Of a stretch of DNA of 64,000 nucleotides, positions 1 to 12,765 are shown piece after piece (positions within the stretch are counted from its first letter, which is position 1; every line of letters starts with the position of its first letter). The stretch is from Neocallimastix lanati (nom. inval.) (Eukaryota > Neocallimastigomycota > Neocallimastigomycetes > Neocallimastigales > Neocallimastigaceae), in NCBI GenBank assembly GCA_016946835.1, contig JACVTC010000033.1, forward strand, positions 352,501 through 416,500, in the 5' to 3' direction. The notes beneath the pieces are model-generated. The model saw only the letters and a list, made by a program, of their open reading frames with translations, ran no database searches and was not told the DNA's origin. Position numbers and translations under genes: made by a program.

Positions 1-1465
1 CAATTCTTTCGGAAACCTTTGGTGGATATTCTGAAAGTGAGGTATTGAGCATAAGAACCTTATCAGTATTAATACCAAAACTGAAATGGAAATCGGCATC
101 ATGGAAATACCAAGTATTTTTACTATTATCCTTATAGAGATAGTAATTACCTGGCTTATTCCAATAGTTATCAATAGCACCGGCAAGGAATTCCATAGCC
201 ATTGATTTTAAGAAGGAATCTTTATCAAGACTTATATCCTTTCTTACACCTTTCTTATAATCATCAATTTCTTTTAATAATGGAATAAGATCCTTAGAAA
301 TATGAACTTCTTCAGATTGAAGCTTGTCATCTCCCTTATAGGAATAGATATTATACATTTCTTCTTTGACATTATCCCCATAATAACCTAAATCACCATA
401 AATACCTCCATCTTCATTACAATCAGATTTATAGATCGGATTTTCTTGATTATTGGTATATTTTTCACCATTATTGAAAGTTTCACGAAGATAACGGCCG
501 TTGGTAATATCATCACTGAGATCAAATAAACCAATATCTCTACCGTTAATGAAAAGACGAGTATAAGTATTTTGAGCAGCTGGAACACCAAGAGAGTTCA
601 TAATATCACCATAAAGTTTATCTCTTATATAGGAAAAGTCCATATGTTCAGCACGTAATTTAAGTGAAGTACGATTGTAGAGTTCCTTTTTACCATTTTT
701 TAAACTCTTAATCTTATAACTAAGTTTTGGAACATGTCTAGTAGATTGACCACTGAGTGCTAATTGTGCTTCTTTAAAAGTTTTAACGGTATATGGAGAA
801 GCATAAATAACTTCAGCTGGAATTTTATCTTTAGTTTTAGTATCTTCATAAAGGCCTTGTAATTTTTCTTCATCACATTTAACAACAATGGTTGCAATGA
901 AAGTATCATCATATAATTTAGATTGTTTAAAGTATGGGAAAGCTTCGAAAGCTCTTGGTAGTTCTGGATGTTTTTTAACTGTTATAGTTCTATTAAAGAA
1001 TTCGTTGAGTGGTTCGTCATCTTGTTTTCTTTCACGAGTAAATTGTTCTGATAAAGTTTCTTCCTTATCTGATTCCCTTTTTTCTTTATTTTCAGATTCA
1101 GTTTCTTTACTATCAGATTCAGTTTTTTCTTTATTCAATTTAATAATATAATTATATTTTACTGGGAAAGTATCTATATTAACATCTACTGAATAAAGTG
1201 GATATTCTTTAAGTTTCATTGAATATTGTTTACCACCAATATTAAGTATTGGTGTACCATTAACAGCCAATACCTTAAAAGTAACTATTAAAAAATAATA
1301 ATAATAATAATAATAATAATATTAAAATAAAATATATAAATAATAATAATTATCATTAATAAATAAATATGTATATATATTTATATTTCTTATTATTTTC
1401 ATATATCTAAGATTCATATATATTTTTATTTTTATTTTTTTTTTTTATCTTAATTTTTTCTTTCT

Positions 1466-1496
<31 letters not shown>

Positions 1497-1579
1497 TTGA
1501 ACAACTTACCATTTTCAGCTTTTATTAATAAAGCTTGAGTGGTTATACATAAAATGCTCAATAACCTATTTATTTTCAT
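1..1579 (-). CDS. CotH-like secreted kinase-family protein, 5' part (3' end outside window)
   Basis: Exon 1 is 1510-1579 and exon 2 is 1284 down to the window edge; the intron 1285-1509 has GTAAGT/TAG ends. Exon 1 gives ATG plus a 23-residue signal-peptide-like start (MKINRLLSILCITTQALLIK), and a split Val codon joins it in phase to VTFKVLAVNG. About 451 residues are present without a stop. CotH-family marks seen: KLRAEHMD, an LGVPAAQN segment, GAIDNYW followed by KPGNYY, and FHDADFHFSFG, the acidic motifs expected for the kinase-like active site. An acidic Lys/Glu/Ser stretch near residues 65-90 is absent from the two paralogues. CotH of Bacillus is a spore-coat protein kinase; in anaerobic gut fungi the family is large and its role unsettled. 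Secretion is inferred from the signal peptide. It is most similar by eye to the gene at 19216-21137. Confidence 0.9.
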
Positions 1580-3305
1580 TTTTTAATATCTATTAATAAT
1601 AAAAAGTATAATTTACAACAAGAACATAGAAATATATTAATATAGATTAATTAATAATTTTATAATAAAAGTAAAAAAAAAAAAAAAAAAATAGTTAATA
1701 GTTTGAAATATATATATATATATATATTTTTTTTCATTTAATATTTTTCATTTTTTTTATTTTATGAATATTAAACATTTAATTTAGAAATGATATAACA
1801 AATATATATTAAAATATTGTATTATTTTGCATATATGTATATTATTTTTAGAGATGCATTCATTTTTTAATAAGTATCTACTATAAAAGTATTTAAATAC
1901 TCTTTATAAAAAATTTATCCACTCAAAAGGTAAATTTTTTTTTTTTCCTATTTCCTTTACGAATAAAAAGTTTTTTTTTTTATTTTAGATACTTTACAAT
2001 TTATTAGGTTTTTTTTTTTTTCTATAATTATAATTATAATTTATTTATTTTTATTTTATTTTATTATGTTTTATTTTTATTTTTGTTTTTTATTTTTTTT
2101 TTTTTTTTTTAAGAAAAAAACAGAGAAAAAAAAAAAAAAATAAAAAAGATGATAAATGTTCATATATATATAAAATATATATATATATATTTTGTTTTTG
2201 TGAAAAACATTTCTAATAAAATTTTAATTTATGATTAAATTAAAATGAATAATTTTTGGATTAATTTATTTTTGGAATTAATATTTTAATTTATTATATT
2301 AAATATTAAATACTTTATCTTTATGTGAATAATCAATCACAAATATTGAAAATTTATTTGTTTGTTTACTTGTTTTATAAAATTATTAAAATAAAAAATA
2401 AAAAAAAAAAATTATTTAATACCAAGAAATCATCAAAATAGAAGTACTTTTATTGTTTTAGAATACATTTAACTTGTATAATCAAATAATCAAAGGTAAT
2501 TTTCTTAATTCTTATCGATGATTTATGAAGTTATTTTTATTAAATTTTATTTAACAATAATAAATACAATAGTAAAGTTCGAATACTTTGTTGGACTTAA
2601 TATGTTTTAATTAATAATATGATATGAAGAATATAAATTTAAACTATTCTATTCTCTTTAATTAGAAATGCGTCATATATTAAGGCTGTGGAATTAAAGC
2701 ATAAATAATAATAATATTAAAATTTTTAATACACAAAATCTTTATATACACATACAAAAATATAAATGATGTATATAAGAAATAGAAAATTTTAAATCTT
2801 TATATATATTTATATATATTTTTATATATGTATCATATATATTTTATTATAATTAAAATAGAAAAATAAAAATTTAATTACATACAAAAATGGAAAGTAA
2901 TTTATTATTAAACTACATTTGGTAACATTAAAAATTTAAAAAGGATAAGATTAGTAATATTTGCAAACTCAAAGTTAGATTTTTCTTTTTTTTTTTTTTT
3001 CTTTTTTATTTTTATTTTAAAAAAAAAAAAAAAAGAAAAATACGATTAGATTTTGATTTTTTTTTATTAAAATAAATACTATTTATATTATTATAGTATT
3101 CATGCATTACTATTAAAGATGTTACAATTAACTTAATAAAGAATTTTTTATTCCTATGAAAATATAATTATAAATAAAAAAGATAATCGTAAATAAAAAA
3201 AAAATAAAAATATAAAAATAATATAAATACCTAAATGTTGTTAAATATTTATCACCTTATTCTCATGAATATATAAATAATAAAATATATATATATATAT
3301 TTTTA

Positions 3306-3339
<34 letters not shown>

Positions 3340-3953
3340 TATTTATATGATAAACCCAATTTTAATAATGATTCATGTAATAATTAATATTATTAATCAT
3401 CCTTTCTCGTTCCTTCGTTTTATTAGTATACCCATATAATTATTAATCGAATGTAGTATTTTTTATATATCTATTTTATAATATATTCATATGATAAAAA
3501 AAAATGTTTAATAATGATTCAAGAATTAGTAAGCAAAGTTAGTTATAATTTAAATAATTGGAATTGATATAATATTAATAATAATAATAATAATAATAAA
3601 ACAATTAATCATTTATTTATTTATTTAGTAATTGTATATATAATTTTTTTTTTTTTAAGTAGAATCACTAAAACATATGAAATCAATTATCTTTTACTAA
3701 AATAATATTATTCAATATTATTTAACTTTTATTTAATTGTTTTCTCAAGGTCAATTTATAAAAATATAAGAAATTTTCAAGGTATATTCATATGAAAATA
3801 TCAAATTAATATATTGAAAAATATTAAGATTAAGATTAGCATAATTTTTTATATTTAGCATAAATTTAATGCATATTGCCAATGGTCATTTCATAATGTG
3901 GCGTATTGCAATAGGTAACATTTTTAAATAATAATATGTAATATTTAACTTAA

Positions 3954-4125
3954 AAATAAGTAAAAAAAATAGACAGCATTAGTAAAAAGTATAGAAATTA
4001 ATATATTTAATTATAAAGGTATCTTTATAATTTTTTTTATTAAATAAGTAAATAAATAGATAGCATTAATAAAAATATAGTAATTAATATATCTAATTAT
4101 AAAGGTATCCTTATAATTTTTTTTT
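3954..4125. repeat. Imperfect tandem repeat of about 86 bp, 2 copies
   Basis: Each copy contains ATAGA(C/T)AGCATTA, then AATTAATATAT and AATTATAAAGGTATC, ending in a T run (near 4030 and 4120). Non-coding. Confidence 0.7.
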
Positions 4126-4776
4126 TTAAAACTGAATAATTGTTTAAAGATATAAATATAAATACAAATATAATCAACTATAGAGTTAAAAATAAATATT
4201 AAATATGAAAATTTTTTTGTATTTTTTTATATTAATTTTTTTTTTTTTTTTTTTTAGCCTGACCATAATATATACATTTTCTTTTTCTGTATTACTCATC
4301 ATATTTTATAATATTTTAATCCTTATATATAAATATGAATATAAATATAAATATATATTATTCTTTTCATTTTATTCCATTTAATATATTATTAAATTAA
4401 TATCATATATGATATTTATACCCACAATTTTAATTTTTTAATTTTTTTTTTATTAATTTAATACTTTATATTATTGGTTACAATCACTATTATAATTATT
4501 ATCATATATCACTTTAAATTAGTACTATATTAATATTATTTATAATTATAATCACTATTATTTATTTAAAATATTTATTTATTTGATTTATTATTGACTA
4601 CCTAAAAAAGTTAATACTAAAAATGTTAATAATATGAATAGTATCTCATTTTTATTATTTAATAGAATATACTTTTTTTTTTTTTTTTTTTTTTTTGAAG
4701 AGGAGGAGGAATATAAATTTATATAATAGTACATCTTTTTTTCCTGTTTTTTTTTTTAATGTTTATATATATATAA

Positions 4777-5035
4777 ATAATTTAAATGTAACAAAAAAAT
4801 GTATATATATATAGTATAATTGATAATTGATAATTGTCTTTTATTTAGTAATAATTTATCATTTTTTTGTTTGAAAATATAATATAAATGTATAAAAAAA
4901 TATGTATACATTTATAGTATAATTGATAACTGATAATTGTCTTTTATTTAGTAATAATTTATCATTTTTTGTCTGAATATATAATTTAAATGTAACAAGA
5001 TGACATTTATAGTATAATTGATAATAAATTACATA
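4777..5035. repeat. Imperfect tandem repeat of about 100 bp, 2.3 copies
   Basis: AGTATAATTGATAA recurs at 4813, 4916 and 5011, followed in the first two by TTGTCTTTTATTTAGTAATAA. A TAATTTAAATGTAACAA segment flanks both ends. Non-coding. Confidence 0.8.
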
Positions 5036-5589
5036 ATAAATAAATAAATATAAAAATGATTAAAAAGTGTTTTTTCATATTTATGTTTTATAGGAGGTAA
5101 ATTTGTTCATACTTTTATTATATTTTTTTATTTATGATAACAATCCTTTTAAATATTTTGTGTAACTTGTATTTTTGTAACAAATATATTCACGTGATAT
5201 CTGTTCTCTATATTCAGGACTTTTATGTGCAATAATTTATAAGCAGTGGATTTTTTTTAAATAGTAAAATTTATTAATAAAATTATTATAATTTTCGTAT
5301 TATAATCAAATTAATAATTCTAATTTCTAAAATTTACAAAAGCGTCTCCATTTCTAATATTAAATATTTTAATCTATTTATATGAAATAGGTAATATATT
5401 AATAATATATTCTAATATATAGAACTATATAGATTCTATATGAATTAGAATTATAATAGTACTTAATTGAAATAAAATGAATTAAAATAAAAAAAAAAAA
5501 AATAGTTCTTATCAAAAAATAAAAAAAAAATATACATATATATATTTAATATTTAATAATTATCATTAAATATACAACTATACTTAACT

Positions 5590-6030
5590 ACACATATTTG
5601 TTTTATATCAGTTCTATTTAACATGGTCATGAAAGGTACTCTCCACTTCTCTTCTTGTTTAACCATAATACTTAACCTACTATTATATTATTATAGGTAA
5701 ACAATATATATCAGATTAATAGTCGGAGTCTCATTTGATTCTATTCTAACATTTAATTGTACTTTTTTTTTTTTAAAAAAACCGACCTTTTTCATTAAGA
5801 AAAATAAATAGAAATAGAAAGAAGAATAATTAAAAAGTTATTGTCTCTTATGTGTGATGGTGAATTGACATTCCACAAAAGATTGTCAGTTCATTTTCAA
5901 TCTTAAAAACATATAAAAATAATATTAAAAATCAAAAAAATAATAGCAACCAAAGAAGGCATAACCATCAATATAAGAAGAAATCAATTAAATTATTTTT
6001 TTTTATAAATTCAATAAAACTATAATAATT

Positions 6031-6063
<33 letters not shown>

Positions 6064-6759
6064 CTACTTTAAAAAATACACCTGAAGGCAGCTCTGATAA
6101 TGCCAACAATTATGATGAAGACTTTGATCTTTTGAAGATGTAAGAACACTTAATGTATCAGAGAAAACAAATTTATAAAAATATAGTTAAGAAATATAAA
6201 TTTATAGGAAGTTATTTCAAGTAATAATAAACCTATTTATGATTTTGATAATATAATCAATAAATCAATCCACTTATATATTAATCATAATAAAGAAATA
6301 ACAGATGAGGTTAAACAATGGTTTTATGATATAGGTATATAGGTGAAGAAGAATATGTAATAAATGCTAAATCTTTACTTTTAAACTTCAAATATGAATG
6401 AAGCAACAAAAAAAAAAAAATTGTGTTGTACAAATGATTATATTTGTCAATTTGAAGGTTTAGGATCACAAGCTTTAAAGTTAAGTTGTAGATGAGATTG
6501 CTTTGCTAATTTCTTCTTTCGCTGATACCTTGGTTAATATCCCATTTTTGTTGACTTGGACTTCCCAAATGCCTTAGTGCATCAGAACCTCTCCGGAAAT
6601 CTTTAGAAAGACTATAACCTGAAAAATCCGACCCTAAGAATTTTATAATGAGAATGTCAACCTTTTTTTTTTTTTTTTTTTTTTTCATCTGTTTGAAGAA
6701 ACAAGTTCATTGTTATTGTTTTTAATAGTATGAGAGACAGTGAAAAAAAAAATGTTTTA

Positions 6760-6805
<46 letters not shown>

Positions 6806-6979
6806 TAAGCTAGAAAAAGTTTTATTTTAATAAAAAAAAATGTTCACAAAAAATATTATTAGGTGATAAGAGAACAGGTAAAAATCAAGATTTATATTAT
6901 GAATTGACTCTTCTGATGGAGAGAAAAAAAAAAAAAAAAAAAGAAAGATTAAAAAATTTTGGGATGAGTATAAAAAAAA

Positions 6980-7023
<44 letters not shown>

Positions 7024-7425
7024 AAAAAATTTTAGGATGAGTATAATAATAATAATCTAGGTACTTTCTTATCATCAAAATCTAATATCAAATTTCCCTC
7101 CCCTCTCCCCTCAAAACATTCAATTTCAAATAGTACTAAATCAATAGGAAATGGCATTATGTAGATAGTAAAATTAGATAAAAAAAAAAAAAAAAAGTAT
7201 TGAACTATGACAAAGAAGATTTAGACCATTTTTTTTTTTTTTTTAATCAAAATAATTTACCTAACTACCTAGACTTACATTAACATAAAAAAAAATTTCC
7301 TCCATGGATAGACTCCAAAAAAAAAAAAAGTAAATAAATAAATATTGTAAAGAAAATAGCGTTGAAAAAGGGATATTTCTCTTCCATAGAGATAGCCCGG
7401 AAATTAATTGAAAAAGTTAGAAGAA

Positions 7426-7456
<31 letters not shown>

Positions 7457-7488
7457 CACTTTGAAATTCAATAATAATAATAATAATG

Positions 7489-7533
<45 letters not shown>

Positions 7534-8343
7534 CTTATGTATTAAGCTAAATTATCAGAAAAATTTTTTTTTGGAATTTTTTATTTTTTTATTTTTTTCT
7601 TTACTATTAAAACATGCTTGTTATATATATTATGATTCCACATTCAGGAAATCCTGCTCTTATTCCTGATGAAGTATTCTTTATTGAAATAAAATAAAAA
7701 AAAAAAAAAGTAAATATGAAACTTCTAAGGACTTTTTGGGAATGTGTATGCTACAAACAGAGACGGAACATCCTCATAAATTAAAAATTTAAACTATATT
7801 CGAGGAAGGGGATTTCTCTTGGATTTGATTAAAAAAAAAAAAAGGAATGTATTGAAGAAGAAGAAGAAGAAGAACCAGGAAAACTTTGAATAGTCAAAAC
7901 AATAGTTTTCAAGATCTCCCCCCCCCCACTTTTTTTTCTCTATCTCTTTTTATGAAAATTGAAACATTGATGGAAAAAACATATGAAGAAAAAAAAAAAA
8001 AAAATTTAAATGATAACAATTATTTAAACGAAAATAATCACTTAAACGAAGGCAATAAAATTTGAAAGAAGATAATAAAATTAATGAAATATAATAAACG
8101 TTAAGTGAAGATAGCAATTTAAACAGGGATAATACTTTGAATGGAGGTAATAACTTTATGAAATTAACAATAAAAATAATATATAATAATAAAAACATTA
8201 AAAATTTAAATAAAAATTATAATGCCAATTAAAATTTATTTGTAAAAATAGTCATTCTATTGAAACTAATAATATAAATAAAGAAAAAAAATATATATAT
8301 TTTTTTTTCTTTAACTTTCTCTTCAGAAGAAAATAAGGATGTC

Positions 8344-8374
<31 letters not shown>

Positions 8375-8754
8375 TAATTTAAATGAAAAAAAAAAAAAAG
8401 TGAACCATCAACAATTTTAGACGAGGAAAAAAAAAAAAAAAAAAAAAAAAAGTAATTAAACATTTTAAAATAAAGTATATATATATATATAAATAGTAGA
8501 AAGAAATATAAAAATCTAAGTAGAATAGGATGAGAGAGAATGAATTGCGTACACAGGGACTCAAGATTTCACAGATGATAAGAGTGTTCCAAAATCTACT
8601 TCGGGTGGAATTTATTTTAATAAGAAAAAAAGTCCTATATGTAGTAAAATATTCACAAGATATATATTCTATTTAAAAAATCATGAATGTACTCTCCACT
8701 AATCACCTTTTTAATCATAATATATACGTATTATATTAAATAAACATCAGACAT
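5590..8754 (+). mobile_element. Decayed Ty1/copia element with RT deleted
   Basis: Related end segments lie at about 5590-5713 and 8652-8754; both contain a CATGAA..GTACTCTCCACT block and end near CATCAG/ATATCAG, as old LTRs would. A primer-site remnant (GATTAAT...GAGTCTCAT) follows the left one at 5714-5734. Between them are broken frames in pol order: gag-like NANNYDEDFDLLK (6098-6140), integrase IPHSGNPALIPDEVFFIE (about 7634-7690), the integrase end ECVCYK...RKGISLGFD (7740-7830), an Asn-rich linker (8010-8200) and an RNase H stub STSGGIYFNKKKSPI (8595-8645). RT is missing between linker and RNase H. Many stops and poly-A runs interrupt it. The orientation is opposite to the complete element beside it. 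Confidence 0.75.
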
Positions 8755-8842
8755 ATATTATTATTATTATTATTATTTTAGATTTTTTTTTTTCTTTCTT
8801 TATCAAAGGATAATTAAATCAAAGATAAAGGAAGCAAAAAAA

Positions 8843-8877
<35 letters not shown>

Positions 8878-8975
8878 TATTTTAATGAAAGTCTTTTTGA
8901 TATTAATAAATTTTATAAAATTTTCTTATTAATAAAATTTATATATCATTTATATATATATGCATATATATTTAA

Positions 8976-9219
8976 TGTTAAGGAGTCAATATAAGATATG
9001 ATGTGTACACAACAAAATGTATTATTATTTAATTAAATTTAATTTATTATTTATTAATTTATATGATTTAAAAAAAGTATTTAAAAAGACTCAAAATATT
9101 AATTTCATAAAAAAATTTTCTTTTTATATTTTACATACAAATTATTACTTAATCAAATATTATAAATATTTATAATACTTTAATGTACAAAAGTTTAAAT
9201 ATTATGTTGAACTTTAACA
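8976..9219 (-). repeat. 3' LTR of the complete copia element
   Basis: 244 bp, read as identical to 13942-14185. Preceded on the plus strand by TTTAA (8971-8975), the target-site duplication. The polypurine tract adjoins its inner edge. Confidence 0.96.
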
Positions 9220-9229
9220 TTCCCCCTAC
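9220..9229 (-). promoter_or_regulatory. Polypurine tract of the complete copia element
   Basis: The minus strand reads GTAGGGGGAA immediately before the 3' LTR (TGTTAAAG). A run of five G is very unusual in this AT-rich window and is where plus-strand DNA synthesis would start. Confidence 0.85.
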
Positions 9230-9318
9230 ATTAAGTATTATATAATATTTTAATTATTATATACAAGTTTTTTTTTTTTTTTTTTTTTAAAATATATATA
9301 TATACAATTAAAGAAATA

Positions 9319-11158
9319 TTATTCTTTGAAAATTAAATTTGTAAATTTTGTCATTTGTACTCCTGAGATACTTTTAGTTAATGGATCAGCTAACATGTTT
9401 TCAGTATTAATGTATTCTAATTCAATTTCGTTTTTCATAATCTCTTCTTGAATAAATTTATATCTTAAATCTATATGTTTACATCTTCCTTTAGAATTTG
9501 TATCTTGAGCAATTGCAATGCATGCCTTATTATCTACCATAATTTTAAATTTTATATCTTGATTAAATATTTCCTTAAATAAATTTTTGAACCATAAAGC
9601 TTGTTTAGTACATTCAGTTAAACTAACAAATTCAGCTTCAGCAGTAGATAAAGTTACGTTTTTCTGTAACTGAGATTTCCATGAAATAGGGCTTTTTCCA
9701 AGTAAAAATATATATCCACTTGTAGATCTTCTCGTCTTTTCATCGTTAGCAAAATCTGAATCTGAGTATCCGATAAATTTATTATTTTTATTATAATGTA
9801 AAGATTTATTTTTTGTACCATTTAAATATTGTAAGATGCTCATTAAATTTTTATAATCAGCTTCTGTTGGATTTTCACATATTCTTGATGCTTCACTTAC
9901 AGAAAACATTATATCAGGCCTTGACTTTACAGCGATATATAGTAACGCACCAAGTAAAGATTTATATTCTTTTGGATCTATTAAATTTGAATTATTTCTT
10001 TCATGTTCTGTAATTTTCCTGCATGGTGTTTTAATTTGTTTTGTTTTCTTCATATTATATTTTTCTATTATTTTATTAATATAATCTATCTGATTTATTT
10101 TATAACCATCACTTGTTTTATAAATATTTATACCTATTATTTTAGTTGCATTAGAATCTTTAGAAATTTTATACTTATCTTTTAATTTGCTTACTGTATA
10201 GTTTATTTCATTTTTAATTCCTGTTATTAAAATATCATCTACATATAATGTTAGTAAACATGTTAATTTATTATTTTTATTATATTTCCCAAAGAGACAT
10301 TTGTCAGTTTTGTAATTTCTAAAACCTATACTTACTAAGTAATTTGATATTTCATTATACCACATTCTTCCAGCCTGTTTTAAACCATAAAGAGCTTTTT
10401 TAAGTAGCCAGAATTTATTAGTATTAAAATTTTTATCACCATAAGGAATCTTTGTATAAATCTTTTCTTCCAAATTTGCATTCAAGTAAGCAGCTTTTAT
10501 GTCCAATTGTTTCAAATCCCAGTTGAACTTTGATGCAATAGTGACCGTAAGTCTTAGACTATCTGCTTGGACTGTTGGGGAGTATGTCTCTATAAAGTCT
10601 TCTCCAGCAATTTGCTGACAACCAAGAGCCACTAATCTTGCCTTTTTCTTCTTTTTATCCTTTTCGGCAAAGACCCATTTAGTACCAATTATATTTGCGT
10701 CAGCTGGTATGTTTTTTACCACTTTCATAACATTGTTGTCGTACATATTTTTTAATTCGTCATCTATTGCTTCTTTCCATTCTTCACTTTCTGGTGAATT
10801 AATAGCTTGTTGATACGTTGTTGGGATATTTGTTTTAATATTTAAAATTTTAAATCTTTTATTACTTACTGATTGTAATTTTTCTTTTCTGGAAGTTAAA
10901 TTTTCTTCATCTGAATCATCTGAATTATTGCTATGTGATCTTTTCTTGTTTATATATTTAAGTTTTCTTTCATTTAAAAATTCATTATCAGATTCACTAT
11001 TATATTCATTTTCTTCTATTTTAGTTTTATTATTATTATTAATAATTTTATTACTATTATTATTATTGTCATTATTATAAATATCTTTGTAATTATCATA
11101 ATTATTATTAATATCATTGATATAAATATCGTTGTTATTATCATAATTATTATTATAA

Positions 11159-11189
<31 letters not shown>

Positions 11190-11231
11190 AATTGCTATTA
11201 TTATTATTATTATTATTATTACTATAATTGC

Positions 11232-11283
<52 letters not shown>

Positions 11284-12765
11284 TAAAGGATTATTTAATT
11301 GTGAATGAATATTATTATTATCATTTATACTTTCCCCCTCAATTAAAGAATCCTTAAAATTAATAATAGAATCAATATATTTATCACAAAAGAATGTAGT
11401 ATTAATAGTTCCAGGCATATCTTCCATAAAATAAACATCTCTTGAAGTAACTATAGAGTTAGTAGAAATATCTAAAATTTTGTAGCCAAGAGAGTCAGAT
11501 GCATATCCTAAAAATATACCAGGTTTAGAGTTATTGTCAAATTTATTCGTTTTGTGATTGTTATAGAAAAATGCTTTACATCCAAAAACTTTAAGGTGAG
11601 AAATATCAACTGATTTATTGAAAAATAATTCATTTGGAATTTTATTATTAATACTCTGATGTGGATTCAAGTTATAGAGGTAAGCAGCACAAAGAATAGC
11701 GGAATCCCAAAACTTGTAGGGTAGCTTAGCAGAGTTTAATAGAGTAGATGCGCAACGATTAAGTGTTTGATTTAAGCGTTCAGCACGACCATTTTGTTGT
11801 GGGTAACCAGGAACTGAATGAATGAAATTAATTCCAAAATTTTCTAAATAGGTAGTTAAAGTTTTGTTGATATACTCAGTACCATTGTCAGATTTGAAAT
11901 TTATAATTTTATATGAAGTAGTATTGGAAATAAATTTATGAAATTTAATAAATATGTTAGGAACATCAGACTTATTCTTGATAAGGTAGACCCAAATTTT
12001 TCTAGAGAAATCATCAAGAAAAGTAACATAATAATTGAAATCATTATATGATGTTTCCAATTTTCCAACTACATCAGAATGAACTAGTTCCATAGGTTTT
12101 GAAGCATTATTAGGGGAAGAGTAGAATGGTTTTCTCTTTAATTTAGTGATTTTGCATTGGCGACAATTTTTATCATTATGGTATTTAGTATGCTCAATGA
12201 CAAAATCTTTGATATCATTAATATAAAAGTGTCCCAAACGAGCATGCCACAAGTTAGTATCAATGCTGAAAACATAATTCTTAGATATAGTATTATTTGA
12301 AGGTATTGTATCAAACACGAATAAATTTTCATCATTCGCAAAAATATTTGCAATTAACTTATTATTTTTGAATATTTGTAAACGGTCTTTGTTATTTACG
12401 CGTTTCATTATAATAGTGCATCCATTTTTTAATATTGAATGAGTGGAAATTAGATTGTTTTGAATATTTGACGCGTAATAAACATTTGATAATATAAAAT
12501 CTTTATTTTTAAATTTACCATTGTAAGTACCTACATTTTCGACCTTGTCTAAATCACCATTTGGATAAATGATATTTTTATTATTTACTTTATTTATATT
12601 GTTTAAATTGTTGATGTTATTAGTTAAGTTGATGCCAGTACCACTATCAATAATCCAATGTGTGGAATTATTATTATTATTTATTGTTGTATAATTACAA
12701 TTTTGAATTACTGAAATACTTCCTGTAAAATCAATGTATACCTCATCTTCATTTTCATTATTATT
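9319..12765 (-). CDS. pol: Copia pol polyprotein: protease, integrase, reverse transcriptase, RNase H
   Basis: The frame is open for 1,148 codons from just after the gag stop; the first Met is at 12408, but that start would lose the protease. Domains, numbered from 12765: aspartic protease with DSGTG near 39; integrase zinc region WHARLGH...CRQC near 172-200; integrase catalytic D, D, E (HSDVVG, SDNGTEY, NGRAE) near 230, 293 and 328; a long Asn-rich linker encoded by (ATT)n at 11036-11280; RT from WVFAEKD near 698 to YVDD near 845; RNase H with YSDSDFA near 1003, then TAEAE and ADPLTK, to the end. All these residues look intact, so pol is likely active if it is translated past the UGA. Confidence 0.95.

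Larger units (their letters stand above)
1580..5589. other. Intergenic, no gene seen
   Basis: AT-rich with homopolymers (poly-T/A of 15-22 bp at 1467, 2093, 2985, 3303, 4238 and 4675), (AAT)n at 3570 and the tandem repeats listed. A slightly richer patch at 3870-3915 contains ATGTGGCGTATTGC; an 11-bp match to it in reverse occurs near 23745. Confidence 0.7.

Noticed and set aside
388-1151. Short frames on both strands over the left CotH gene
   Set aside because: They are out-of-frame readings of the CotH exon, whose own frame is continuous and conserved.
2574-2590. AAAGTTCGAATACTTT, resembling a tRNA T-arm
   Set aside because: The stem and loop spacing is wrong for a T-arm and no acceptor, D or anticodon arm surrounds it.
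6506-6688. 60-codon minus-strand frame starting with a Lys run
   Set aside because: The Lys run is a poly-T tract, and the frame lies antisense within the decayed copia element.
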